Positions 1-11,136 are shown, counted from the stretch's first letter. The stretch is 64,000 bases of DNA from Amaranthus tricolor (GCF_026212465.1 NC_080061.1:18495959-18559958); one strand, 5' to 3'. Notes: a model not told the origin generated them from the letters alone. Numbers and translations: made by a program.

Positions 1-302
1 ATACTACTTTAACCCAAGTACTTACTCATTACTGTGGAAATAAAAAGATACCCAACCTCAGTATTATTTTTCAAAATAAATAATTATTTTTCTCTCTTTA
101 CGGTCTAATAAGTAGTATTACTTTAATACTAAAATTTTTGTTTTTTCAGTACATGATGCTGCTGATGTGCATCTTGTTGGCTGTTGATGTGTGCACGGAT
201 CATATGAAGGCAATGATTGCTTGGAATTGCTCCGTTTGCTGCTTGCTGAAGAGTTGGTACTGCTAGCTTGAGAAGATTAGATTTCCAACACATAATTTCA
301 AC
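1..302 (-). repeat. copia-A 3' LTR (partial)
   Basis: On the minus strand the RNase H frame ends near 365-320 and is followed by a purine tract (TTTGAGGTGGGGTG) and then TGTTGAAATTATG, the expected start of a 3' LTR. Positions 140-240 match 8445-8560 (shared words such as GCTGATGTGTGCACGGATCA and CTTGCTGAAGA), which is the other LTR of the same element. Confidence 0.7.
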
Positions 303-364
303 ACCCCACCTCAAACTTGAGGTGACTAACGCCCAGTTTCTGTAACAAGCTCTTGAAATGTTCA

Positions 365-2960
365 AATGGAAGAACTTTAATGAAAAAACATTAACAATTT
401 GACTATGTGTGATTAGATAGGATTAACGTAACAATCCTTCCCAAACTTTGTCTCTTGTAAAACAACAATCAATCTCAATGTGTTTAGTGCGTTCATGGAA
501 AATAAGATTCTTTCCTATGAATATAGCAGATTGATTATCACAAAAGAGTGTAACATAGCTTTTGTACATGAACATTAAGTTCTTCAAGTAATTTGAATAA
601 CCATGTAACTTTAAAGGCTACATTGGCTATGGCTATATATTCTATTTCCGAACTAGAACGAGACATAGTCTATTGCTTCTTACTTCTTCAACTTATGGGA
701 GAGTTACCCAACATAATGACATACCATATAATTGACCTCCTTGTATCCATACAGAAGCCCCAATCAACATCATGATATACCTTGTAATTGACCTCCTTGT
801 AGAACAAGTGTGTCCTATCCTTTAAGCTTAATGCCTTGACCACAGGTTGATAATACATAATTCAAAGTATGTAACAAAGCTTTTCGATGAGAAATTCTAG
901 GACTTTTCCTAAACTGACCATGGCTTTGTGCTGTATAGGTCAAATCTGGCCTAGTATTAGTCAAGAAATTTAAATTTCCTACTAGACATCTATATAGAGT
1001 TGGATCTTTAAATAAAGCTTGGTCACTATTAAATAGTTTAGTATTAAGTGGTAAAGGGGTAACCACTTGCTTAACCTCGTTTAGGCCACTAGCCAAGAGT
1101 AAATCATTAGTGAATTTCTGTCGAGTTAGAACCATCCCATCCTTTTGTGGCTCTTCTATGCCTAAAAAATAGTGAAGATCACCTAAATCCTTTATACTAA
1201 AGGTTTGATATAAATGCTCTTTCAATGTGATGATATCATTAGTATCATTTCTTGTGGCAATAATGTCATCAGCATATACAAAAAATATGGTACTGTTACC
1301 ATTGTGCTTTTTAAGGAACCAAGAATAATCATTTTTTAATTAAGAAGATCTCAAAGACCTTAGTTCAATGAGAAGCTTAATGTGGCATTGGCTAAATGCC
1401 TATTTAAGACTATAAAAGATTTTTTTTGGAGAAATACTTGATTAGTTCCATATGTCAATCCTTCAGGAATTTTCATATACATTTCTTTGAAGAAAAGCAT
1501 TATTAATATCAAGTTGATGAAATCTCCACTTAGAGCTTGCTGCAATGGCTAAGATGCATCTAGTTGTAGACATTTTTATAACTGGTGAAAAGTTTTCTTC
1601 TTAATCTATTCCATGTTTTTTGTTATAACCTTTTTGCAACTAGTCTTGCTTTATATCTTTCCAAACTACCATCTGACTTTATTTCACTTTGTAAACCTAT
1701 CTACATCCAATAGCTTTCTTTCCTGTGGGTAAGGGCACTATATCCCATGTCTTTTTCTTATTTAAAGCATCTATTTCTCTATTCATAGCTTTAACCCAAT
1801 TAGGATTTTGACTTGCTTCTTGATAAGAGGATGGTTCTTTTTATTTATCTTGAGATAAAAAAATTTGCTAATGTTGATTAGATAAATCCTCACATTGAAC
1901 AATATTACACCAAGAGTGTTGCTTGCTTGTACAAGCATAATCTTAAAAATAAATTGGTTTAGTGACTTTCCTTGTTGATTTGCTTGGCTCTTGAAGAATA
2001 TCTTCTTGTTCTTTAGCCTTTGCTCTATGTAAAAGATTTCTATGATGCCTTCATTCCCATTTTGGGGTGAAAAAAGAATTGTTTCAAGGGTTCATTAATT
2101 GACTTTGAGTAGTGAAAAGGAACGCAATTTTCATGAAATCTAACATCTCTTGATGTAAAGACCCTTTTAGTAGTTGTGTAATAGAGTTTATACGCCCTTT
2201 ACTTTTGAGAATACCAATGATCACTCTAGGTTTAGCTCTCAGATAAAACTTTATTCTTTCTTTTTTTTACAGTATAAGCATAACATAAACATCTAAAGGA
2301 TAGTAGCATTACATATGAAGGTTTCTTGTTATATAACGTTTCATGGGGAATAGTGTTGTTCAAAATGCTTAAAGGCATTTTGTTTAAGGATGTACAACAC
2401 TTTCCACACAATCTCCCCAAAAACTTATTAGGATTTTTGATTGAAAGAAGAAAGCTCTTGACACTTCAATGAGATGTCTATGTTTCCTTTCAACAACCCC
2501 ATTTTGTTGGGGTGTGCTCTTACAACTTAATTGATGGAAAATGCATTTCTCATGATAAAAACACAAGGTTTCTCCTTGTGATAATTCTTTTGCATTATCA
2601 GTTCTAACTACTTTGATTTGTGTTTCAAACTAAGTCTCAACATATGAGTAAAAAGTTTTGAAACAAGTCAAGAAATCTGAGTTGTGCTTGATAAAAAAAA
2701 TCCAAGTATATCTAGAAAAGTCATCAATAATGATAACAAACATATTATAATTTTTCCTTGATGGAATTCTTAGAGGCCCATACATCAATATGAACAACTT
2801 GGAACACATTATTAGTCTTTATGAGACTCTTATTGAAGGACGGACTTGTTTGTTTTGCCAAAGGGCAAACTGTATAAAAAACATATTCTCAACTTCGCTA
2901 ATATTTAATTCAGCACAAATGTGCTTCATCTTTTTAAATGGAAGTTGCCCAAGCATTAAA
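365..2960 (-). pseudogene. copia-A pol remnant: integrase, reverse transcriptase, RNase H
   Basis: Read on the minus strand, 2640-2384 encodes the copia integrase core end (STPQQNGVVERKHRHL, with the catalytic-region Glu in VVERK) followed by the C-terminal NNTIPHETLYNKKPS stretch. 1545-815 carries RT/RNase H junction sequence, including DLGDLHYFLGIE and TRPDLTYTAQ. 480-430 carries the terminal RNase H motif TKHIEIDCCF. The pieces lie in several frames separated by stops, so no product is expected. Upstream Asp residues of the integrase are poorly preserved. Confidence 0.85.
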
Positions 2961-3239
2961 CGCCATATCTCAGCATCTTTCAAGTTCCTTCCTTCTTCAT
3001 AGGATGTGTGAAGTCCAAAATCATTATTTGTAGTTGTTCTACTTTGAACAAGATGAATTTAAATAGACCTTTCTTGCTTTTACCAAGAAGCATTCTTCAA
3101 TTGCCCCTGAACAAGACAATTGTTCGCACTAAAAGTTATGCTATAATCTAAGATCATTTAAAAGTTTTTGTACAGATGTTAGGTTACACTTAAAATCAGG
3201 AACAAATGACACTTCTTCTAAACAAATGCCATTATGTAA

Positions 3240-3655
3240 AATCACATATGTTGTTTTATTATAAGTTTTCTGCCATCAGGGACGATGATAGTATGTTGTT
3301 TGTAAACCAAAGGTTGTATACCAGCACATAGGCTTATAGCACGGCACATATGGTCACTTGCCCTGGAATAAATGATCCAAACATAAGGTTTATGATCATA
3401 TTTAGAAGTAGTTGTCATTTGTGCAGAATTCAAAGTCTGTGAGACCTCTTGAACATCAGATTTTATGGATTGTTTGTTGTTTAAGATCTGCATCAGCTTT
3501 CAAGCTAATCTTGAGTCAGTCTTTGGTCATACCCTTTATTTTCAGCTTTATTCACATTTACATTTGCCTTACTAGCATGTTCCTCGTCGTTTTTCCAAGT
3601 GTTGTTTTTGAATTTAAAGGGATACCCATGTAGTTTGCAACACTTCTCTATAGTG
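3240..3655 (-). pseudogene. copia-A protease region and 3' half of gag zinc knuckle
   Basis: The minus strand encodes WIIYSRASDHMC, clearly the copia protease motif WIIDSGASDHM but with the catalytic Asp changed to Tyr and Gly to Arg, so it could not be active. Upstream, 3655-3590 encodes IEKCCKLHGYPFKF, the second half of a CCHC knuckle. The first half lies at 6083-6130, on the other side of the CACTA insertion. Confidence 0.8.
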
Positions 3656-3679
3656 CACTAGTGGAAAAAACGTATTTGG

Positions 3680-4143
3680 TGCGTATCATTTGCTGCGGTT
3701 TTTGTATATACGCAGCAATAAATAGGAAAAAGAACTAGAAAAAAAAAAATTAATTGCTGTGGTTTTAAGGTGTGACCGCAACAAATACTCAGTAGCACAA
3801 TTAATTGATGCGGTTATGCTATGGCCCGCAGCAAATAAGTGTATATTAAACTAACAAAAAAAATAAATAAAATATAAGCATTATTTGCTGCGGTTACTGA
3901 ATGACTGCAGCAAATAAATATTAAAAAAAAATTAAAAAAAAAATTTTTTTAAAAAAAAAAGTGAAGAAAGGTTTAAAGGAATATAGACCCAATTCCGCGG
4001 CTCGCGTAGATCTCCGCGGCACGCGGAGTGCAACCTGACCCAGTAAAAAAATAAAAAAATTAAAAAAATATATAAAACAAAGTGAAGAAAAAATTTAAAG
4101 GCAGACAGACCCAACTCCGCGGCACGCGGAGTGCAACCTAACC

Positions 4144-4182
<39 letters not shown>

Positions 4183-4215
4183 ATTATTTGCTGCGGGCTT
4201 CTTTTAACCGCGGCA
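3680..4215. repeat. Left subterminal hairpin array of the CACTA element
   Basis: At least five short inverted repeats of the form ATTTGCTGCGGTT...AACCGCAGCAAAT lie near 3685, 3754, 3802, 3882 and 4183, each about 30-37 bp and able to fold as a hairpin. Between them are two copies of a GC-rich palindromic word, CTCCGCGGCACGCGGAG (near 4010 and 4115), in otherwise AT-rich DNA. Confidence 0.85.
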
Positions 4216-5799
4216 AATAGTTGGTTCAAAAAATATAAAAAACGCGTTTTGACTTTCAATTGCTTAAAACCCTAAAATAACTTTCTTCAAAAACCCACGA
4301 CGACGACTGTCTTCTTCTTCAAGCTCTTCAATTTCAGAAAATTTCTTCAAAAACCCACAAAAAATCTCAAGTTTTTCAAATCATATGACTCTACTGTGTT
4401 TTCTCTTCATTTTGTTCATCATCTTCCAAACCCAACGACTTTGTTTAAGTTCTTCAAGTTCCTGTGTTGTTGAAATTTGTTGCTTCAATAACCACAAATT
4501 GCACGAATTTCGTTCTCCATCTTTGTTTAAGTTCTTCAACCCATCATTGTTGTTTTTCCTTCAAAAGCCACGAAATTAGGGCTAGTCTTGTTCTTTTTCA
4601 AGTCATTGTGTTTTAATAAGGATTTAGTCTTTTTTTATACTAATTTTGATTTTGTTTTTCATTGTAGGTTACATAATCTTATTATAGAAACAAAATTATC
4701 ATATCTTATTACCAAGATATGTATTTTATATTTGAATGTGAATAATTTACTTATGTATGTACTTGAATATTTGAATGTGAATAATTTTAATTAATTAGGA
4801 TTTTTAGGGTAGATTGAATGTGAATAATTTAATTATGTATATATGTAGTTGTATATTTGAATGTGAATAATTACTTATGTATGTGGTGTCAATGGTTCAA
4901 TGGGTAGTTGTTCTTGTAAACGACATCATGTAAGATTATAATCATGTAATTAAATTATATTTGCTGGTATTATACCTACTTTGCTTTATTATCTGTGTGA
5001 AGTAGAAATTTGAAAGTAGGATAGTGACTTTTGCTTATCGAAAATCGGCTAAGAAACTGAAGAGATTTAAAGAACCTCAATGAAATAAGATTTATATACA
5101 TTACTTATAAAATACAAGAAGATATCTTTTAGCTAATGAACAATTCTTTTAGCTTCAATCAAGCTCAAAAGGTTTGTTGCTTTTGTGTCATTATTTTTAT
5201 GTTTATAAAGATTTAAGATTGAACGCGTGATGTTTGTGAATGATCAAGTTCCTTGGTGATTGATTGTTGATAATGTATTATTCATTTTCTATTTTAGGAT
5301 TAAGTTTGTATTCTAATGTACTTCTAGGATGTTAGTTAATTATGTTTTTGGATGAGTTTAATGCTTATTTGTGTTTCGTTGGATTTGCAGATTGATAGTT
5401 TGCCATGTCGATGTTTATTCAAAGGACAAAAATTCTCAACTCGAATCCACTATTCACTTTCGCAAGCTGCTTTCTATATGAAACATGTAGGATTGAATCT
5501 CAAAAACCGAGAGCTTTTGATGTGTGACACACTTTTTGGAGTCAAGTATTCATTATTTTTATGACTAGAGTAAGTTTAAAAGTAATTGTGTCAAGTTTAA
5601 AAGCACCTTTTGATTTATTAAGACTTTAATTTGTATATGTACATATTATTATATTATATATACGATCGAGAGTTAACAAAGAGATTATTGATGATTATTG
5701 GAGTTAATTGGTGATTATCATTGGATTAATCATTGTTTATTACATTGTACATTATTGGATTATTTAATACTATTAAACGAAAACAGCAAAAAAAAAAAA

Positions 5800-6062
5800 A
5801 AAACCACTCCGCGGCACGTGGAGTACCTCCTGAAGCAATAAAAAAACAAAAAAAAAAAAGAAAATAACTAGTTGCTGCGGTTTTGAGGCTGACCGCAACA
5901 AATACTCCTCTTTATTTGCTGCGGTTATGGCTTGACCGCAGCAAATAATGCCCTTTTTTGCTGCGGTTTTTAACCGCAGCATTTAAAATAGGCCATTTGT
6001 TGCTATCACTATTGCTTGGGGCCAAAACCGCAGCAAATAATGGCCAAAAAAACCGCAGCAAA
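5800..6062. repeat. Right subterminal hairpin array of the CACTA element
   Basis: The TTTGCTGCGGTT / AACCGCAGCAAA hairpins recur at about 5872, 5910, 5955 and 6025, and one copy of the GC-rich palindrome (CTCCGCGGCACGTGGAG) lies at about 5807. Same repeat family as the left end. Confidence 0.85.
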
Positions 6063-6082
6063 TGAGGTTTTTTCCACTAGTG

Positions 6083-8111
6083 GTGTGTCCTTGCATTTTG
6101 CAATGATCACAATATAAGGAAAGGACCCGTTCCTCAGCCTTTGCCCTATATATGTTGATATCTTCTCTTTTCAACTATATGAACCATGTTGTAAGATCGA
6201 CTATAACTTAGGGGTTCTTACAAGCTCTTAACAATAAACAAAGGAAGGAACAATGAAGATGAGTGAGAGGGATGGATGTCAAATGGAAAAGGAGCAAATA
6301 TTTGTTGTTTTTATGTTAATTTCGAACATAAACAAAAGGAAACGATAATGACTAACTCAATACTCACTACAAATCCATGTACCAAGTAAGGAGGCTCTTA
6401 AGGCACAAGTGTAAGCGCCAAGTACACTAAGCATAAGAACTTTTGCAAATACGACTCTAATCTAAGAATCATACAAACAACGAGATTTTGAAACAAAGTT
6501 GCTTCGGGTTTTTCATTATCATTAATTCAATGACTAATACGGAGTACAAAAAATAACTACTGAAATAAACTAAGGAAACCGTGGGAGGGGGGGGAGAACC
6601 GGCCACAACCGTTTGGTGGTTACCAAAAGTGGCGGGTTCGTAACCACTTGGACACCGCCTTCCATGTGTCCATTTTGAGAGTAACTCCTTACGTATTTCG
6701 TCCCACTATTTTCTACTTACAAAAACCGAAAATAACTACTAGTAACTTACAAAAAAATCGAAAATAACTAACTAAAGACTAACTAGGACATCTAGTAATT
6801 ATTATTATTTCTGCAAATAACTAATTTAGCTAACTTGGACTTAAAAGGACTTTGAATATGATGGTGTTAAGCATGCATTCCACACGCCCAAAATAGCTTG
6901 AGGCTTATATGAAATTTCGCCCTTATTTTAGTGCCTTGTATTGATCTTCGTCTTTGTCTTCTTCTTGATCTTGTACTTCCATACTTGTTTAACGACTTCT
7001 AATTCTAAAATACTTAAATTAACATGAAATTTCAAATTAAATACTATCACTTAAAAACATAAAAGGATCAACTCTAATAAACACAAACTAAAAGCTAGTA
7101 ACTAAAATTCAGATTTGATTAAAGACAATGCTTGACTAAGGATGATCTTTGAAAGGTAGATTAAAACTTGCTTGTTGAATGAGGGTGCGCCCATGCCAAC
7201 ATTGTTGAGGATGAACATTGCAAGTATGATTGAATGATGGCTTGATATAATCCACACGAAAGCTGCCCTTCTATAATGTTGTTGATGTCTTTGGATAAAA
7301 CAAGCCATGAATAAAATTTTCTCCCAATTTTGAAATATTTGTGGACCTTGATTTGCATCAAGCCATCATGGGAGGATCTTGCTTATCATACCCACCAATT
7401 TGTTGATGGGCTTGTTCTTGAACAAGAATGCCTTCAACCACTAGACAAAAAGGGTAGTTCTTTCATCATCATTAAACTACCTAGTTTGCTTTGGATCATG
7501 TTTCCAGAGGAAATAGATTATTCTATTTATTAATGGACTTTTGTCAGGCTTTTGTGTTAATTGACACTCATAACCGGTACACGTGCATGTAGCAATTGGA
7601 TAAGAGCATCCATTACATCCCAAAGACCTTTAATCTTTGTGAAATAATCCTCAATGGTCATTTCTTGAGATTGAAAGGTTTTGCTCAAAGCCTCTTGTAT
7701 GGTAAAGAATTAGGCACGTGTAAATTTCCTAAACCTTTGCTCAAATTCCTCGCAAAACTCCTTTGTTGTGTTCAACCACAATATAGTTTTGGAGATCTTT
7801 TCTTCAACCGCATTCAAAATTTATCCTATTACAACAGCGTTCACTATATCCTATGTTGTAGGGAGATCTTGATTATGGACAACCCTTTTGACGGTTTCAT
7901 TCACAAAACACAACTTATTTCTTCCTGATAATGCAATGGTGGCTACTCTCTTCCAGCCCTTAAAACCAGTCCCTGTGAAGATGTTAGTCACAATCTTGAG
8001 CCTCATATTAAAACTTATTCTTGTGAAGATGTCAATGGAAAGAACAGAAGAACGGAACCAAGAGTGGTCAGAACTGAAGTTTTCTGATCTGTGTGGAAAG
8101 GTGTGTATCAA
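6083..8111 (-). pseudogene. copia-A gag remnant
   Basis: On the minus strand the gag N-terminus is recognisable at 8000-7870 (GTGFKGWKRVATIALSGRNK, the copia gag motif preceding the UBN2 region). It continues through 7700-7620 (TIEDYFTKIKGLWD), again typical of copia gag. Several stops interrupt it and the frame becomes unclear below 7500. The CCHC knuckle starts at 6130-6085 (CDHCKMQGHT) and is cut exactly there by the CACTA element. The stretch 7095-6180 does not read as gag. Confidence 0.75.
6180..7095. other. Unassigned segment inside copia-A gag
   Basis: About 900 bp with no recognisable coding sequence lies between gag-like DNA (above 7100) and the zinc-knuckle exon of the same gag (below 6180). 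A C-rich/G-rich patch (G run at about 6583-6595) and a TACGGAGTA word are present. It is probably a further insertion such as a solo LTR, but I could not find a convincing target-site duplication. Confidence 0.35.
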
Positions 8112-8121
8112 GAGCTATTTG

Positions 8122-8133
8122 GCTCTAATACTA
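8122..8133 (-). other. Primer binding site of copia-A
   Basis: The minus strand reads TAGTATTAGAGC directly after the LTR end (...TTCTAACA). This is a diverged version of TGGTATCAGAGC, the site complementary to initiator-Met tRNA. Confidence 0.75.
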
Positions 8134-8610
8134 TGTTAGAAATCAGATGTAGAGAATTGAATGAATGAAAACTTATTTCATTGAATGAGTGAATTCAAGA
8201 CAAATATAACAAGCCCTATATAATCTAGATATAAGGTCCTAAAGATAGCCTACCAAACTAGTTACAACCAATTGATGGTTTGTTATAATAACTATCGAAT
8301 CCTACTTAGCACATAAAGAACTAACCTGTACCTTTGATTTAGAATAAATCTAAACCATACAAAATAGGGTGCACAGATAATAATAAACTATAAACATCAA
8401 CTAAAAATTATGTTTCCTACTACAGAGAATCACTAAAGTTGTTGTACATGTCGTCTGTGGATGTGCATCTCGTTGGTTGCTGATGTGTGCACGGATCATC
8501 CGAAGGCATTGATTGCTTGGACTTGCTTAGCTTACTGCTTGCTGAAGACTTGGAACGGAACCCCTTTGAATAGTTTCTAGAGCACCATTTGAAGCACATT
8601 ACAAGCTCTT
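8134..8610 (-). repeat. copia-A 5' LTR
   Basis: The LTR abuts the primer site at 8133/8134 (plus-strand start TGTTAGAAATCAG) and shares about 130 bp with the 3' LTR at 140-300. The outer boundary near 8610 is estimated from that alignment, because no duplication can be scored with the partner end missing. Confidence 0.65.
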
Positions 8611-8678
8611 GAGCTGACTGTCAAACCAAAAATTTTAATTTGTCATACTTTCGATTCACTCCCCCTCCCCCACCACCA

Positions 8679-8681
<3 letters not shown>

Positions 8682-8710
<29 letters not shown>
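8682..8710. repeat. Poly(C) homopolymer
   Basis: A run of about 29 consecutive C bases, preceded by other C-rich words (CTCCCCCTCCCCCACCACC). The exact length is likely to be uncertain in sequencing. It lies next to the RT fragment of copia-B. Confidence 0.9.
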
Positions 8711-8712
<2 letters not shown>

Positions 8713-8989
8713 GAGATTTATAGACCTCTTATCAACCTTCAAGCATGTCATCTACATATAAGCAAATAACAACTTCATTTCCTTGCTTATCACATATTCT
8801 ATATACGCACTTATCAGATTGGTTCAATTTGAATCCAAACGACAATATCGTTGCATCAAACTTTCAGTGTCATTAATTAAGTGCTTGTTTATGTCCATGC
8901 AATTACTTAACAAGTTTACACACCTTGTTCTCTTGTGCTTTCAACACAAACCTTTCGAGTTGTTTCATATATAAAATGAGGTCTTAACA

Positions 8990-9260
8990 TGTAACACCCC
9001 GGCCCCCTTGGACTGTCGGTGACTATTCACAGAGACTGTAGAGTGGCCCTATAGAACAATGCAAGTCTTTATAGCGCACTTTTGTCTCACTCGTGCACAC
9101 CTAGGAAATATTCCTAAGAGGTCGCCTATCCTAAGACTACTCCCCACAAAGCATGCTTAACTGTGAAGCTCTGAGCAAATAGGCTCCCACGAAAAAAAGA
9201 TACACCTTGTGATATAAGTAGTCTATCAATCCTTTTTAAAGCTAAATCATGGGTATCACA
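8990..9260 (-). repeat. Cassandra 3' LTR
   Basis: 271 bp; it matches the other LTR along its length with scattered substitutions, so the insertion is not recent. The 5S-like part is at about 9119-9175. Confidence 0.9.
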
Positions 9261-9377
9261 CTCACCCCCACTTAGGAATACAACGTCCTCGTTGGACCGT
9301 ATTTTCACGATCTTTTCCCCTGCTAGGTGCACCAAACACATGATCAACCACGGTCGCAGGGTTGCTCTTATACCATT

Positions 9378-9648
9378 TGTAACACCCCAGCCCCTCGGAC
9401 CACAGGTGACTACTCATGGAGATGGTAGACTGGCCCCACAGATCAACATAAGTCTTTCTAACGCACTTTAGCCTCACTCGTGCGCACCAAGGAAAAATTC
9501 TCATGAGGTCACCCATCCTAAGACTACTCTCTACTAAGCACGCTTAACTGTTGAGTTCTTAGCAAATAGGCTCCCATGAAAAGGAGATGCACTTTCTTGA
9601 TATGAGTAGTCTATCAATCCTTTTAAAAGCAAAATCTGGGGTATCACA
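9378..9648 (-). repeat. Cassandra 5' LTR
   Basis: 271 bp, next to the primer binding site at its minus-strand downstream edge. It holds the better preserved 5S-like region. Confidence 0.9.
9504..9560 (-). other. 5S rRNA-derived segment in Cassandra LTR
   Basis: The plus strand reads GAGGTCACCCATCCTAAGAC then CTAAGCACGCTTAACTGTTG, the reverse complement of the conserved core of plant 5S rRNA (AGTTAAGCGTGCTT...GGATGGGTGACCTC). This region holds the internal RNA polymerase III control elements of 5S genes. It is not a functional 5S gene. Confidence 0.85.
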
Positions 9649-10584
9649 TAACATCCATTTGATGGATCTCTAGATGATAGATCGTAGCTAAAGCTACCAA
9701 CAACCTAATGTTGGTTGTCCTTGCAGCAGGTGCATATGTATCTTAATGATCAATACCTAGCTTTTGTCCAAAGCCTTGTGCCACTAAACGGGCCTTGTAC
9801 TTTTCAATAATTCCATCCATCTTCATTTTCATGGGAAAACTCCATGTGCAACCAATTGCTTTGCAAGTTGGAGGAAGATTCACTAGTATCCAAGTATTAT
9901 TTCCCATGATGTATTGCACCCATCATCTATAGCTTATTTCCAAAAAGCATTGTTTTGTGATGCCATTGTATCACTATAAGTCAATAGGTCACCTTCCACA
10001 TTAAAAAAAATATGAAACACTACAATGAATTTTATTGCTAATACTTTCGACCAATATACAAACCCAATCCATAATGCTTTTAACTTTCCGTTGTCTTTTA
10101 CTCCTTTTATGATTAAATGCAACGTTTTCTTATTCATCTAAGTTGTGATTGTCATCAACATGTAGAGGAGTTTGTTTTTTTGTTGATTATCATCAACTTC
10201 ATCATTAGTACATATTTTTAGATTTCTTTGTTACTCATTAATTAGAATTTATTCTCATCAAATATTGTATCCTTTGACTCAATAATTGAATGAATCGATA
10301 TGTAGTTATTTTTTTCTATTATACAGAACCTATAGGTCTTGCTACGGTTGGCATAACCTATAAAGATGCACTCAAATGCTTCATTTACCGAGTTTCTTTC
10401 TCTTGTTGTTGGGCAATCTTACTATAGCTCTACAGCCCCAAACCATATAAGGTAACTTAAGTTCCACGCTCTTTTTGTACCAAAGCTCATAAGAGCTTCC
10501 TATTGGTCCTAGAACCCTGTTAAGAATGTGACATGACGTCACTAGTGCTTCACCCCAAAATCCTTCACTCAACCTATAGAGTAT

Positions 10585-11036
10585 CACACTAAAGAAACAC
10601 AAGCCAACACCCAATGCACAAAGCCTCAGGGAAACCCATCTCATTAAGAAAAGTCTGTAGAAACTTTCAATCCATCGAGTTATAAGCGTTTCTAATATCC
10701 ACTTTAATAAAACATCTTAGATAATAGCCCAAGATACCCTTTGATAAGCTCAGTAGCTAAAAAGTTACTATCACTGATAGCCCACCCCGGAATGAAACCA
10801 GCATGACAACTTAGGCGTAGCTGATAATAGTATGCATGCCATGATGCAACCTGCTCGAGAGAATCTTACAAATAATCTTGTATAAATCATTACAACAAGA
10901 AATAAGGCTAAAGTCCTTCGGTTGAGTTGCATTTGGCGTTTTGGGAATAAGGACAACTTGAGTGGTATTGATACACTTAAACATCTTACCAAGGCAAAAA
11001 AAGTTAAGAATTCTTTTGTGAATGTCCTTCTTTACT
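10585..11036 (-). pseudogene. LINE (L1-type) reverse-transcriptase fragment
   Basis: The minus strand encodes NTTQVVLIPKTPNATQPKDF followed by SLISCCNDLYKIICKILSSR, the fingers region of plant non-LTR retrotransposon RT. QAGFIPGW and KAYDSM-like sequence follow, with frameshifts. The 5' side is cut by a TAA/CAA microsatellite at 11037. At 10585 the reading changes abruptly into copia-B integrase, marking a junction between two transposon remnants. Confidence 0.8.
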
Positions 11037-11071
11037 AATAATAATAATAATAATAATAACAACAACAACAG

Positions 11072-11135
<64 letters not shown>

Positions 11136-11136
11136 T
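11037..11136. repeat. Compound (AAT)n(AAC)n microsatellite
   Basis: About 100 bp of AAT units with an internal AAC block. Similar TTA/TTG compound arrays recur at 29878-29953. Confidence 0.95.

Larger units (their letters stand above)
3656..6082. mobile_element. Non-autonomous CACTA (CMC/En-Spm) DNA transposon
   Basis: The element starts CACTAGTGGAAAAAAC and ends GTTTTTTCCACTAGTG, a perfect 16-bp terminal inverted repeat with the CACTA terminus, and is flanked by the 3-bp duplication GTG (3653-3655 and 6083-6085). It is 2,427 bp long with no TnpA or TnpD-like coding sequence, so it would depend on an autonomous relative. Both ends carry arrays of short palindromes, the expected subterminal transposase-binding region. 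The interior (about 4260-5570) has 5'UTR-like pyrimidine-rich sequence, a plausible acceptor before 5392 and short ORFs that I do not recognise. It may include captured host sequence. Confidence 0.95.
1..8610 (-). mobile_element. copia-A: degenerate Ty1/copia LTR retrotransposon, split by a CACTA transposon
   Basis: On the minus strand the order is LTR, Met-tRNA-type primer site, gag, zinc knuckle, protease, integrase, RT, RNase H, then the start of the 3' LTR. This is the Ty1/copia order. Every domain carries stops and frameshifts and the two LTRs are clearly diverged, so the element is old and dead. The distal part of the 3' LTR does not match the 5' LTR (positions 1-130), either because of a further insertion there or because the LTR leaves the window. 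A CACTA element at 3656-6082 accounts for 2.4 kb of the length, and about 900 bp at 6180-7095 looks like another, unidentified insertion. Confidence 0.85.
8990..9648 (-). mobile_element. Cassandra-type TRIM (LTRs containing 5S rRNA sequence)
   Basis: Two direct repeats of 271 bp (8990-9260 and 9378-9648), each starting TGTAACACCCC and ending GGTATCACA on the plus strand, flank a 117-bp interior with no coding capacity. The element has a 5-bp target duplication, TAACA, at 8985-8989 and 9649-9653. The interior holds a primer site (minus strand TGGTATAAGAGC, 9364-9375) and a purine tract (AAGTGGGGGTGAG) in minus orientation. Both LTRs contain a 5S rRNA-like stretch, which defines the Cassandra family of terminal-repeat retrotransposons in miniature. 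It needs enzymes from other elements. Confidence 0.95.
8715..10585 (-). pseudogene. copia-B: degenerate copia pol (integrase end, RT), interrupted by a Cassandra TRIM
   Basis: Minus-strand reading gives the integrase C-terminal region at 10560-10385 (FWGEALVTSCHILNRV, then YMVWGCRAIVRLPNNKRKK). Next come RT blocks at 9830-9655 (ARLVAQGFGQKLGIDH, APAARTTNIRLL) and the RT catalytic motif LYVDDML at about 8765-8740. These are in order for a copia element, but frames are broken and no LTRs are visible. The RT is split by the TRIM at 8990-9648. It is a different copia family from copia-A. Confidence 0.85.

Noticed and set aside
7330..7928. Two plus-strand ORFs of 67 and 110 codons
   Set aside because: They overlap the minus-strand copia-A gag remnant and show no domain of their own.
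9119..9175. Possible functional 5S rRNA gene
   Set aside because: The 5S-like part is partial, diverged and embedded in Cassandra LTRs.
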